Shown one piece after another: positions 19,801-31,339 of a DNA stretch of 64,000 nucleotides. A model generated the notes under the pieces. The model searched no databases, was not told the origin of the DNA, and saw only the letters and a list, made by a program, of their open reading frames with translations. A program made the translations under genes and the position numbers. The number at the start of each line of letters is the position of its first letter. Position 1 is the stretch's first letter. Source of the stretch: Oncomelania hupensis (taxonomy: Eukaryota; Mollusca; Gastropoda; Littorinimorpha; Pomatiopsidae). The stretch lies in assembly GCA_036898135.1 (NCBI GenBank), contig CM072515.1, positions 50,285,595 through 50,349,594 on the forward strand, given 5' to 3'.

Positions 19801-20251
19801 AAGTTTGAGGTGAAATCTCTCTTTCTTCTGTATACGCTTCAGTTTAAGTTTGCATTTCTTGCCTGTCAAAAGTTTTAGTTTAAGCCTGTCTTCTTTCTAT
19901 ACATTTTTTCAGTTTAAAGTAGCAGGGTTTTTTCCATTTGGCGTAGTTCTGCCTTTGCTATTGAACTTTCGGTCTAAAGTTACAGTTTATTTATTTATTT
20001 GTTTTTGCAATGCCAGTATATGATTAAGTTTAAATGTCTTCTATCCATATTTTAGGCCGTAGTAAATCCACACGCAAGGTTAGCATTAAGTCTGTATTTC
20101 TTCTATTTAAAGTGAACCTGCTGTCATTTTTTTTTTCAAAACTTTAGTCCAGACAGCATGATTAAAGAAGAGTTTGTTAAAATAATCCAAATATATTGAG
20201 GTGTACGCTCTTCCATTGACCTATAGTCAGTTCAGCTCAGTCCCACAGCCG

Positions 20252-20330
20252 CTTTGTTGTTGTTGTATCAAATTTTATTCATCAGATTAACATAAGTTGT
20301 ACTGATAAACACAGCCGCACAAGCCGTTGG
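20252..20330 (-). mobile_element. L1-type LINE 3' tail relic
   Basis: The minus strand has CAGTACAACTTATGTTAATC and GATGAATAAAATTTGATAC with a CAACAACAAC tail, as at 7,855-7,935. It may be the true end of, or an insertion beside, the RT pseudogene that follows. Confidence 0.5.
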
Positions 20331-20399
20331 GAAGACATGAAGTACGCCGACGAAGTGAGTTGTCGTCATTTCCACCTGTCTGCAGTTTGGTCAGGAGGC

Positions 20400-21835
20400 G
20401 CGGCATATCTAGCGCCGTCCATGTTTTAACATCATATGTCTAGCTCTTACTTTGTCATCCTCTGCACCTGCTTCATTCCACTGTTCATTGCAGGGTAGTT
20501 TTTGCAAGGATGTCACGCCGCATGAAATGGCCAAACCACCAAGCCAGCTTCTTCTTCTTCGCAATGGCACGGAGTGATTCTTGAGGGCCTGCAAATGACG
20601 TGACCAGGTATTTAATCCCCGTTCATGCCAGGCAATATTAAGCAATCTGCGGTAGCATTTCATTTAAATGCCTGGATGCGGTTTTTTTCAATCCTGCTGT
20701 TACTGTCCAGCTTTCGTAGCCGTACACCAGAACGGCCAAGACCAGAGACCTGGAGAGTTTTACCTTGTGCAGAAACGAATACCTATACTTTTCCAGATTT
20801 TATTCATGTCTGGCGAGGTTGACATGGTCACTGCCAGTCTGGTCTTGACCTTTGTGGAAGATCTGCCGTCCTTTGTTAAGATGTTTCCAAGATACTTAAA
20901 TGATTACACCTCATCCAGCTTCTCCGCGAAGCTAACCTCTTTTGAGCTAACTTCCATGCCATAAGCACCTGCCCGGTCAACAAGCCTGTCTGTCAGGTCT
21001 TGGAGTTCCTGATCGCTGCCTCCCATTAGGTCAATGTCACCAGCGAAGCAAAGGTTGCACAATAGCCTTCCTCCAATGGAGATGATAGTTTGGAGGGTTT
21101 CTTCCATGATGTTTTCAATGAAGAGGTTGAAGAGGAGAGGAGACAGTTTGCAGCCTTGGTGAACACCCACTGCGGTCTGGAAGTCTTATCCAGTCTTTCT
21201 ATTAAACAGGACTGCACTGCTGGCATTGTTGTAAAGTATTTCGATTGTTTGGACCAAGCCTACTTCAATATTGACGAGCCCATTCGCAGAACGTGCCAAA
21301 AACCTTTGTGACAGAGACCCTATCAAAGGACTTTTTAAAATCGATGAAGCTGTGGTAAAGGTCTTTTGGGTGTTGAAGGTGTTTTTCGATCATGATACGG
21401 CAGTTGCAGATTTTGTTCAACTTTGCTCCTTCCTGGTATGAAACCTGCCTGCTCTTCTGCGAGTATTTCTCATGGCTGGTTCTTCAGTCTGTTCAATATA
21501 ACTTTCAGCATGGTCTTGCTGGGATGGCTAATAAGGCTGATTGTCCTGTAATTCTTGCACTGCTTCATGTTTCTTTTTTTTTGGGGGGGAGTGGAATTAT
21601 CAGTGATCGAGTCTACTCGAGTGGTCACCCTTTCTTTCCCCCGATTTTTTGGCAGATGCCCAAAAAAGACTCGCGTCATCTCCTCCCCGCCATGCTTCAG
21701 CAGCTCTCCTGCAATGTTGTCAGGACCTGGAGCTTTTCCAATCTTCATACTGTGCACTGCCTGCTCTATTTCGTGTTTCTGTATTGGCAGCGGCTCTGGA
21801 CGTGTAAGCGGCTTTAAAAACAAAATCACCCAGAT
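20400..21835 (-). mobile_element. LINE-2 RT pseudogene antisense in intron 1
   Basis: A second RTE-like lineage, broken by stops and frameshifts. From 5' to 3' on the minus strand: KIGKAPGPDNIAGELLKHGG (about 21,700), NYRTISLISHPSKTMLKVIL (about 21,500), GVHQGCKLSPLLFNLFIE (21,110-21,165), FAGDIDLMGGSDQEL (active site, second residue pair altered from FADD) and CYRRLLNIAWHERG near 20,650. It lies on the opposite strand to the host gene. It is 5'-truncated near 21,835 and non-functional. Confidence 0.8.
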
Positions 21836-22379
21836 AACGTCAGTATTCGAGTTTAGTGAAGCGACCGTCTATAGGGTCATTAAGCGTCAACCGATACAAC
21901 CGGTACAAAACCAGTCGCACAGAGCAGCCAGAACAGCCATAGCAAAGCCCTTCTCTAAAGGAAACGCGTCACTGTTTACGATAGACGATATTTTGAACCC
22001 TAGGACCTTTGAGATTCCAATTTCGCATATATTAGACACATAAAATAGTGTATGAATATAAATTTATATTTAAATTAAGAAGATAGTCATTGGTGAGCGT
22101 GAAGGAGAGATTTCATTAGGATTTTTTTGCAAAGTTTGATCTCGAATCCATTGAACTTTTAACATTCTCATCGCAAGTCTATCTATTTTTCCGCTAGAAC
22201 ACGCTCTTAATATTTTGTTTAATTATTTTTTTAACCTTTCTTTAATAGCGAAAGTCCGCTTTCTCCTGATTAGTTGTAATCTCCATGGAAAAAGAGGCTT
22301 AATACAAAAACATGGTATGCACACAAAGAAAACATGGACCTTCAGCACAACAGATAATAGGTGGCCATCATGCCATTGT
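21836..22379. other. Intron 1 remainder, no feature seen
   Basis: AT-rich intronic sequence without recognised repeats or coding potential. Confidence 0.5.
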
Positions 22380-22646
22380 CATAGTCATGATCAGCACCAT
22401 TATAATTATCAAAATCATCATCGCAGCACCATCATAATTATCACAATCATCACCGCCGTTATCATCTCTTCTTCTTCTTCTTCTTCTTCTCATCATCATT
22501 TTTTTGTCTTCTTCCTCAACCTCCCACTTCATCTTCTTTTCCTCATCCTCTCTCTCCTCCTCTTCCTCATTGTTGTTGTTCTCAACCTCCTCCTTGTCTT
22601 CCTTCTCCTCCTTCATCATCCTCATTAGAAGCAGCGTCATCATCAA

Positions 22647-22708
<62 letters not shown>

Positions 22709-22859
22709 CTCCTTTTTTTTCTTCTTCTTCCAATCTTCCTCTTCTTATTATTCATCAACATCATCATCAAAGCAGCAGTTGCAGCAGCAGCAGAATCTTT
22801 CCTTTTTCTTTTCCTTCCTCTCATCCACCCTCCTACACTGCCTTCTTCTTTTCCTTCAT

Positions 22860-22930
<71 letters not shown>
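22380..22930. repeat. ATC/CTT microsatellite cluster
   Basis: Imperfect CAT/ATC and CTT runs from 22,380. Pure ATC arrays lie at about 22,637-22,707 and 22,859-22,929. The second ends only about 45 bp before the exon 2 acceptor. Confidence 0.9.
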
Positions 22931-22931
<1 letters not shown>

Positions 22932-22983
22932 GATGTAACTAACCATTACAAACATGCTCTTTCTGTCATTTCAGACTATCAAC

Positions 22984-23232
22984 ATGAACAAGGTTGCAGT
23001 TCTCGCCCTTCTGGTGGTGATGGTCGCCGCGGCCTCAGCCAGCTTCGGGTACGGATACGGATATGGATTCCCTCTCGGCATCGGCTTCGGAGGCTTCGGC
23101 TTCCCCTTGGGCGGTTATGGAGGTTTCAGATTCGGTGGTCTAGGATATGGTGGCCTCGGATACGGTGGCATCGGAATCGGCCCATTCGGATACGGGGGTC
23201 TTGGATACGGCAAGGGCTATTTCCTCGGTTAA
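22984..23232 (+). CDS. Secreted Gly/Tyr/Phe-rich peptide (shell-matrix- or cuticle-like)
   Basis: An 82-residue protein encoded wholly in exon 2 (22,975-23,240), which is bounded by TTTCAG at 22,974 and GTAAGT at 23,241. I chose the ATG at 22,984 (context CAACATGAAC) because the upstream in-frame ATG lies inside intron 1. Residues 1-19 are a clear signal peptide (MNKVAVLALLVVMVAAASA). The mature ~63 residues are almost only Gly, Tyr, Phe, Leu and Ile in GYG, GGLGYGG and GGFGFPLGG repeats. There is one Arg, one Lys and no Cys, so disulphide folding is excluded. This composition fits a secreted, self-assembling structural peptide such as molluscan mantle glycine-rich proteins, but also cuticle or antimicrobial YGG peptides of other phyla; sequence alone cannot separate these. 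GC-rich coding bias contrasts with AT-rich flanks. Confidence 0.8.
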   Translation: MNKVAVLALLVVMVAAASASFGYGYGYGFPLGIGFGGFGFPLGGYGGFRFGGLGYGGLGYGGIGIGPFGYGGLGYGKGYFLG

Positions 23233-23240
23233 GCCCAAAG

Positions 23241-23574
23241 GTAAGTTTCACGACATTGAATACAGCAGTATTCTCTGTTGTAGGCATTGAGGAAAATAAT
23301 TTTATGTAAGGAGCTTTACAGCGAATACCACCTTACACAATGAATGTTGTGTATGTTGGGCCAATCAGTGAGATAATGCTGCCTATTGCAAGACTTAATC
23401 CACCGAAGACTCAAACCAAACCGCTTTTTTTAACAAAGAGATGGGAGGTGGGGTGTTAGGACAGGGGACGACTACCGATGAATAATACTTGGAGTCGTAT
23501 TTCCATTTTCTATAACATCAATCCTCGTCAGGTATTTTTGCGTTAAAAAACACACACACACACACACACACACC

Positions 23575-23624
<50 letters not shown>

Positions 23625-23892
23625 CACACACAAACATACACACACACCAGTAAACGTCTGAATTGACGATTCCTATGTTTGCAAGACAAAAGATAAAACC
23701 ACGTGACACAACAACAGCTAATTGGATATTAGGGATGCACGCAGAACTAGTATTATCACTAACGGAAAAAATCTGTCTATTCACTAATAGATGAAGTCCT
23801 TGACTCATTGGTAGATCAAGTCATTGGTTGACTGGTTAATGAATCATTGATTAATGAATTCATTTAACTGATTGATTCTTTATAATTTTCAG
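23241..23892 (+). other. Intron 2 of the Gly-rich gene
   Basis: Starts AAAG|GTAAGTTTC and ends ATAATTTTCAG|ACTG, within the 3'UTR because the stop codon is 8 bp upstream of the donor. It contains a (CA)n array at 23,549-23,646. Confidence 0.6.
23549..23646. repeat. (CA)n microsatellite in intron 2
   Basis: CA array interrupted by CCA and AAA units. Confidence 0.95.
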
Positions 23893-24030
23893 ACTGAAAT
23901 CATCTCGTCGACTTTGACCACAGCAACGTTCCCGACACCATCGCGGTTTTGTACGATGTAGTTTTGTTTGTAGGAGGACGTTCCTCAAGGTCCTATAGTA
24001 ATAAAGGATTTAATTTTTTTAATGTATTTA
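23893..24030 (+). other. Exon 3 (3'UTR) with polyadenylation signal
   Basis: Begins after TTTTCAG and carries AATAAA at 24,000-24,005, followed by a T-rich stretch. Cleavage is expected about 15-30 bp later. No coding sequence is present. Confidence 0.6.
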
Positions 24031-24081
24031 TGTGTAAACATGTGTTTTATTTGTGTACCATTCTGCCGGCCTAATCTTTCA

Positions 24082-24082
<1 letters not shown>

Positions 24083-24158
<76 letters not shown>
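24083..24158. repeat. (ATT)n microsatellite
   Basis: About 25 ATT units followed by TTTA runs. Confidence 0.95.
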
Positions 24159-24160
<2 letters not shown>

Positions 24161-24410
24161 TTATTTATTTATTTATTTTAATCATTTTCTTATTTCCAAT
24201 TTTATATCTTTATTATTTTTTTTATTATTATCATTTTATATCTTTTCATATTGATTACCTTTTTTTTTTTTAAATTTCAGGTAATTATTTATCCTATCGA
24301 TGGTTCTTCGTCTTTTTTGTGTGCAAATCTGCAAGCTACTTTTACTTATTTTCTTATATTTTTCTCAAACTTCTTGTTCTCTTTTTCATTAACTATATAT
24401 ATATTTATAT

Positions 24411-24677
<267 letters not shown>

Positions 24678-24749
24678 TTGAAAGTTTCTAATTAATATGT
24701 TATGAAAGATATATATGTTATCTCACTGTCAGTCTGTCTCCATCTGTCT

Positions 24750-25450
24750 GTCTCTCCCTCCCTTCTTCTCTTTTTCTCTCGCTCTCTCTCTCTTTCTCTC
24801 TTTCCTCCTCCTCTCTCTCTCCCTTCCTCTCTCTCCCTTCCTATCTCTCTCTCTCCTCCGAAGACAACTGAGCCACTCTAGTCGTGGTTGTGTGCCTGCT
24901 AATTGGCCATTCTGACCGGGTTTTTAACGTGCTGCTAGGGTGACAAGGGAAGAGGGCAAACCAGCCTTTTAGCGAGTCATAACAGAGACTCGCCTCCTGC
25001 GAGAAACTATGAGGCGATACGGGGAAATGGATGATGACGCGAGTGGAGGCGAACCACCGTATGAATAGTCATTAAACAGGAAGTCGGCTCCTTTACCTGT
25101 CTTAACTTTGTCATTAGTAAGTACAATGAACCCGACTGTCTTCTACCTTTTTTTTTTTTTTTAGCATGGCCTGAATCAGCGAATACTAAATCCATTTTAG
25201 AGGTCAAAGCACTTTCGGCACAAAATGGGTTAAAATAACAAAAACATCTCCTTGTAGCAACAGGTTCTTTTTACGTATTTCTCCCACAAAAGGAGCAGCC
25301 ACTAAAGCTTGGCCTATGTCAATTCAGCAACAGCAACAACGGTAAAGCCTACCAGATGTCATCCAGAGGAAACAGGGCTGCCGAGGATCTTTGTTAACCC
25401 TTGAGATTTGATTCAGAATACAGTGAAGGACACTGAAGTATAATGATTGA
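24750..25450. other. CT-rich tract then unassigned sequence
   Basis: 24,750-24,860 is an impure CT array. 24,890-24,960 has GGCCATTCTGACCGGGTTTT and TTAACGTGC, resembling 46,585-46,610, so a shared old repeat is possible. No gene is seen. Confidence 0.4.
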
Positions 25451-25452
25451 CT

Positions 25453-25453
25453 C

Positions 25454-25510
<57 letters not shown>
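25453..25510. repeat. (GTT)n microsatellite beside LTR-B
   Basis: About 19 GTT units end directly at the TGTTACACT edge of LTR-B. Confidence 0.95.
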
Positions 25511-25511
<1 letters not shown>

Positions 25512-25512
<1 letters not shown>

Positions 25513-26206
25513 GTTACACTCGTTGTTGGTTTTGTTTCTATCAGTAGTTGATTCAGCCCCAATGCTTGAATCCTGATAAGTGTACCTCAGATTCGTTTAT
25601 CCACGCAACCCATTCACTCAGCAACAAGGCAGAAGTCGTCGTATGAAGTTTTCAAACTTTATTCAGCGAACATGAACTGCATTCAATCGCTTTTTCCACT
25701 CTTTCCACTTTACAATTCTCTCTACTTTCAACTCCCTCTCGTTTCGTTTCGTTTGATAAATAGAGTCCCCAACACTTAAGCATATAGGAGACTAACTCCC
25801 TCTCGAAACAGTGCGGTACATATATAGTCTCTCTATACTCCAGAAAAATTGAGAACACTCCAGCGTGACGCACCACAACCAATCAAACTAAACTTCGGCA
25901 TCACTGTCTTACGTCATACAACATTCTTCATCATAAAAGAACTTCTCAGCTGTTACTACATTTATCGCGAAGCTTTGATCGATAGTAAACAACCAACTCT
26001 AGAGAATTCTCCAATAATATCGATCAACTAAAATTACCAACGTTATACAAAGCTTCTTCTAACAACAACGCAAAATCAAATCAAAGGTAAATACACTCTA
26101 CTACTGCATGCTTTGCAAAATAAAACTATCAGATCTATCGCGCGCGTTTCACACGCACCATCGTGCATTGTTGTTGTGTTTTGGATGTTGTGGCGAGTGT
26201 AACGTA
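25512..26206 (-). mobile_element. LTR-B, solo LTR of the Ty3-type family
   Basis: On the minus strand it closely parallels the LTR after the Ty3 fragment at 37.7 kb. Shared blocks are TTTGCAAAGCATGCA, TGTATTTACCTTTGATTTGA, GCGTCACGCTGGAGTGTTC, GCTGAATAAAGTTTG (polyadenylation signal) and TTCTGCCTTGTTGCTGAGTG. It ends in TGTAACA. No internal region is attached. The left boundary is clear and the right one approximate; no target duplication was confirmed. Confidence 0.75.
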
Positions 26207-26293
26207 AAAGCACTACTTTCGCTTTAGGCATGGACACAAGGGAAAAGGAGAACAGTGAGAGAGACAGAGAAGAAGAAGAGGAAGAAGAAGTAG

Positions 26294-26327
<34 letters not shown>

Positions 26328-26892
26328 GCAACAACAACAATTAAAAAAAGATGTGGGAGGAGGATGATCAGCTGGAGGAGGAGGATGAGGAGAGCTAATG
26401 TGAGGTGAATGAGAGAGAGAAAGAGAATTAAGAAAACGCTGAAGACAAATTAAGATGACCTTTGAATCTTTAATATTAAGGAAGAGGCAGAGGCTGGAAG
26501 GAAGAAAGGAAGAAACAAAGAAAGACAGAAAGCAGAAATGACGGCAAATAAAGAATAACTAAGAAATACAATTAAAGTACATGTCTGAAAAGAAGGACTA
26601 AAGGAAAGAATTTAGCTTTAAGTACCTTAAGAAACGGCGCTCCTCCACAGAAACCCCTGGGGAGATGGCTTTTGGAAATCGGCGATCTGTCAAATCATAG
26701 TATTTACATCTAGAGGTCTGTAAAGGGTTCAGCAAGCACCTCCCCTTCCCTCCCCCCCCCTTTCTTCCTCTCCCATATTTACCATCCCACCTTTCAGATG
26801 TGAACCAGTACATATGGCTAGGGTGTCACGGGAGCGCAATGGTTAAATGCCAAGGTACTATTTGGAATGGTTAATTAAAGTCAACAATTATT
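26207..26892. other. Purine-rich spacer with (CAA)n
   Basis: A (CAA)n array occupies about 26,294-26,340 amid GAA/GGA-rich sequence. No gene is seen. Confidence 0.6.
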
Positions 26893-27465
26893 TATTCTAA
26901 CCCCCGTGAGGGTGCCGGGGATTTCAGTATAAATAGTATCCCCACTTTCTGGAAATTTAGTGCTTTAAATTCCCACTGTCACTGTCTTTCTTCTGTGTTC
27001 TTTCTCATTCCTATTCTGTTCTATTAATCTACTATACTATCTTCTTCTTCTTCGCTAGACCAGTCACCTACCTTTTTTCTTGAAAACTCTTCCGGGACTA
27101 AACTCCTCATTTGTGTGTGAGGTTTGTTGGATCAGCCTGGGAATATTGGATGCTTTCTGCCAAATGGTCACTGGGGCAATGTAGTCATTTTATATGTATG
27201 TGTTTTGTTGATATTGTGTGATGATGTTTGTATTTTATTTTGTTTTTGTAAACGGGGATTCGATAAATTAGAGTATAGCCTCAGCGTTCCCTGCATGGAA
27301 TGTCTTTATTGTAAAGTGACCGGCTGGTACCACTAGGGTTGTTTCGGCAGATCTTTTTTGCAGATGAGGGGTGAGTCCTCTTTCACTTCTCAGATCTGGT
27401 CCTGATTTGGCTCGGAAGAGTCTGCTGGACCTAAAGCAATAACCATGTAATGTAATGTAATTTGT
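26893..27465 (+). mobile_element. Family P, near full length
   Basis: Runs from GGGTGCCGGGG and TATAAATAGTATCCCC through TTTCTGGAAATTTAGTGC to GTCTGCTGGACCTAAAGC, with an ATGTA-type tandem tail (ATGTAATGTAATG). It parallels the copy at 33.2 kb along its length. Confidence 0.75.
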
Positions 27466-27619
27466 TCTAAGAAAATGAGGAAGATGTGGATGACATTCCC
27501 ATAATTACAGAGATTACAAAATATTAATTTAAAAAAATAATAAAATAAAATGCCAGACATGTAATATATAAGTAAAAAACCAGCTCAACACTTGGATGGG
27601 AGAAAGGTTACTGTTATAA

Positions 27620-27765
27620 TAATTATTAAAGGTCTTACTAGCTCAGAGAGCTGCTCAAGACGCTTGCCGACATCAGTATCGGACTCCAATCGCCCAATGT
27701 CACCAACTTGCAGCAGCAAGCGCACTGCCTAACGCTATAGACAACTGAACCATCCAAGGTATTGA
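27620..27765 (-). mobile_element. SINE-A, degenerate
   Basis: TAGCTCAGAGAGCTGCTCAAG then CGCTTGCCGACATCAG on the plus strand matches the inverted 3' half. A decayed A box lies at ACTGAACCATCC near 27,755. Confidence 0.55.
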
Positions 27766-29039
27766 GAAACTAAACTAAAATATCGCACAAAATCCCATTC
27801 CATCCCGGATGTGAGCAGCCTCATCGTGGCTCTCTTGATAGCTACGCATAGTAAAGCAGTAAGGAACAGGAGATGTGGGCCCCCATCATTAAGCTGGCCC
27901 AGTGTAAAGATATGTCCTTAACGTCTCTCCCTTACGGTCGATAAAGATCCCTTTATAACCTTCAACTTTTAGCATCGAACGGCGGGCTTTCCACTATTGC
28001 CGTTTAGGTTGGCCTGCGAGACAGTGAAGCAGTATGGCGATGGTATAAGGGTTTAATCTTATTCGAATAACTCTGAAAATCAACAACGAAGATGTTCTTC
28101 CTTTTCCTGTAGAACCTTCACTATCTTCCAGCCTTCGTTCGAAACCTGCATCAAACACAGTAAGCACGCTTATTTTGTTGGTCCTCCTCCTCCCCCTCCT
28201 CATTCTTCTTCCCCCACACCCTCCCACCCCAACCCTTTTTTTCTTCTTCCTCACCCTTCTCTTCGTCCTCCCCCATTCTCCTCCTTATTCGCCTTCTTCC
28301 TGTGCAACCTTCGCTATCATCACGGCTATCTGAAGTTTAGGGCGAAAACCTAGCAGGGCTCGAAATAGGACATTTAGCTACAGTGTACATCTTACAGTCT
28401 ACTCAGCTGGCTACAGCCGATAGAGGCCAGCCAATGATATGACAGAAAGGGGCAATATCAGTTTCAAGCTGATATAAAAAACTACACTTTTTTTTTTACA
28501 ATTTTTTAGTTTTAGACTTTGTGCCGGCATGCAAGGTTCTTTTCTGACGATGCTGGAATGTAATTTTCTGGGTAAAATGGCGCGCAAGGGAGCACGGGAT
28601 CGATTAGCGTCGGGTGAAGGATATTTATTTTCTTTATGGGAGTCGACTATTTGTAAACACGTTTCAAATTGTATCTTTCCTTTTGTGTGTGTTTTTAGCG
28701 GCACCTTAAAGAAGCGAGTCAGGAACACGACGAGCTTTGTTTTGATAGTTGCACCTTAAGAGTGCTTAGTAAAACCTACAGTGGATATAGTCCGAACCCC
28801 CTGAAGAAGAAAAAACTAGTTCCCCAGTCGATACTGTAGGGTCAGTGACCCGAGGCAAGACTTATGTGGGGAGACCTCTGTGATCTTGCGGGTTAACACC
28901 CGTTTCAATCGTCTTCTTCTTCTTCTTAATAAGCAACCACAATCAAGATCAGGCAACAAAACGTCGTAATTAGCCTACATGAAATAATGTTCACTGGCGA
29001 AATCATTGCTCTAAGACCTGTGATGTTGGATTCTATATC
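27766..29039. other. Unassigned segment
   Basis: No repeat of this window matches. Overlapping ORFs on both strands around 28,411-28,759 have no recognisable domain. A CT-rich patch lies at 28,175-28,310 and (CTT)n at 28,910-28,927. Confidence 0.4.
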
Positions 29040-30582
29040 TGTCACGTGGGGTTTATGGGCTCTGCACAATGGAATTATGGACCCTCACGTTTATTCGGTG
29101 GGAACTGCTAGTAGGTCACCCTATGAATTACTTTAATAAATTTATTTGTTTAGCTCGTTCTGTGTTAAGGTTGGGGTACAGAAATAGATAGAAAAATGGT
29201 AAAAGATTACTGTCACACTAGCTTTCACACGGCTATGAATCATATGTAGTCCAGCCACTTGATAACAGTTAAAATCACACATTTATTTCTTCTACTCTAT
29301 ACAAGATTCTCTAAGTACTAATCTAACTTAAAATGTCTCAATCACTGCTAATAGTTCGATCGCTGATAGTCTAGGCAGCTGTTATATCTTCATCGGGCAC
29401 TTGCTATAATATCTCATGTAGATTTGGACTACTGTGGTCCGTTTTACAGTTTCTGAAGAGTTGGACTTCTGTGGTCCTGTTATGATCAGTTTAAGTGCAC
29501 TTTCGGAGATTACACTTAACTTTCTGATGGTGCGGTCGAAGTCCTTCTGTGAGGTAGCTTCTGGTACATCTTTGTCGTTGTGTAGTTGGGTTCCCTTGCC
29601 ACGCTGTGGGGTCTGACAGGGTGTTTTTCAAGGTAGCTCTTTCCGACTTGTGCGGTAGAGTCTCCTCAACCAACTAGTCGTTTCTGTGGAGTGGGGTGCA
29701 CAGGATAGCTCGGGATAGCTCGGGATAGCTCGCCTGCTCGTCTGTAATATAAGAGACGAAATTCTGCACAACCCTGAATAATCGGTTTGTGCAGAGCGTC
29801 TCACTGAAAGCCAAAGTAGCCCTCAGTGATAGCTCCACATCTCTATACATAAGCGACGAACATTCTGCTACTTCCGGGGTCCGCTGTAATCTCACTCTAA
29901 ATTCCTATACATACATAAATATCAATCGTGTCTATCTATACACATACAGAATTAATAATAATATAAACATTCAGTGGTACAGCCACTGGTCTGCAAACAT
30001 ACATATAAGTTAAACAACAGTGGTTCCGTACGGGATACAACATGGCGGCGCAACCGGTCGTGTTTCGCCACATGTTCGGCTGTTCCACGTGGTCCCGCAA
30101 ATTCGGATTAACAATTCACATTTATGCATAGCAAATTCCACAAACATAATTTCAACAATAATATAAATATATCACGATGAAACAGAAGTGTGTTCATTTA
30201 CCTGTTTGACAAGTTCAGGCCCGTGTTGACTAAATAGAATTCTGAGATTCTAAGTCCTGCTTCCTGGTCTATGAGTGAAGATAGTTCTCTGCTAGCTAAG
30301 GAGATGTTACTTCTTCCTCGTCTCACACACGACTGATTCAAACTGTGTTAGGCTCTGACACAGTCAAAACTGCTCTACCCACTTAGCCTGCTGGTCATTG
30401 GTTAAACGGTCCGATTCAAAACTCAAGTGCTGACTCACTGCGATGTGGGTGGCTCGCTCGCCGTGTGTGGCCTGCTGTGTAATCTTAATTGCTGCTGTGT
30501 AGCTTACTGACTCTCTAAGGGTACAATGACTACACATGCTAAATAGTCAATGTGCAGAGTTAAAGCTAGCCAGTTCGTGACA
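29040..30582 (-). mobile_element. Solo LTR, LTR-A, intron-bearing copy
   Basis: The plus-strand edges are TGTCACGTGGGG and CAGTTCGTGACA, flanked by ATATC on both sides (29,035-29,039 and 30,583-30,587). It is collinear with 10,325-11,807 in inverse orientation, including TTTATTTCTTCTACTC, the inverted polyadenylation-signal region. It contains the GT-AG insert at 29,742-30,201. Three GGGATAGCTC units lie at 29,700-29,731. Confidence 0.85.
29742..30201 (-). other. Intron-like insert in LTR-A, intact GT-AG
   Basis: Read on the minus strand it starts CAAACAG|GTAAATGAACAC and ends ATATTACAG|ACGAGCAGG, a good match to animal splice sites. The 460-bp body is homologous to 10,708-11,151. ACAG occurs at both exon-side edges, so a microhomology deletion could mimic splicing in the intron-free copies. 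Confidence 0.65.
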
Positions 30583-30643
30583 ATATCTCAGCTGACCTTT
30601 AACACTCAAAACACATTTGGGGTTTCTTGTGTGTTTTTTTAAA

Positions 30644-30648
<5 letters not shown>

Positions 30649-30694
<46 letters not shown>
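30649..30694. repeat. (GT)n microsatellite
   Basis: About 22 GT units. Confidence 0.95.
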
Positions 30695-30696
<2 letters not shown>

Positions 30697-30699
30697 GGT

Positions 30700-31330
30700 T
30701 TTATCTCCTTTTTCTTCTCTTATCCTGTCTTCTGAAACAATGATAAAGCAAAAGTCAATGCTCTCACAGAGCTGGCCGTTCTTCTTCTTCTTCACAGGTA
30801 GGCAACCACAATTAAAACACTCTTAACTCCCCCCCCCACACTCCACCCATCCCCATCTCTTCCTACAGGACCTTACCTGATAACGACCTAATCATCTAAA
30901 AACCAATCATTACAAACGCAAAAACCACGGACAACTGTTTTCAAAAAGGTGGCCCTATATTGTATGTCATCTAATACGAACTTCGACAAACGCCGAAGGT
31001 CAGTTGGGGTCTCGGTACAGCTTCCGTCGGAGGAATTTGGGCCTATAAAAAAGACCTGAGACAATTTTGCAAAAAAGATGGGGTGTTTATCTCCTGTAGC
31101 TCCCGACCACCGTGGGTTTTTGAAGGAGCCTGCGAGAGGTTATGGAGGTTCTTTGCCAACGGAACTGCTCGTCTTGAAGAGATAAGGCCTAGAGAGAGAG
31201 TAACGCTAACAGGTTGTCGGTGAACTATGCCGTTGACTGTTTTAGTGCACGCCTTGAGTAGGATCTGGATGTGTGATACTGCGCTCCACAAGTCAGCAGT
31301 CGGGACTAGTAGCAGCAGACGTTGAAGATG
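30700..31330. other. No recognisable gene or repeat
   Basis: Mixed sequence without family matches. No coding frame of interest. Confidence 0.45.
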
Positions 31331-31339
31331 CGTTGTCGT

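Noticed and set aside
26893..27465. Family P as an LTR
   Set aside because: No TG...CA ends or target duplications were found. Truncated copies share only one end, and tails are short tandem repeats, which fits a non-LTR retroposon better.
28411..28759. Overlapping ORFs on both strands
   Set aside because: No domain, signal peptide, splice context or codon bias. Both cannot be coding, and nothing favours either.
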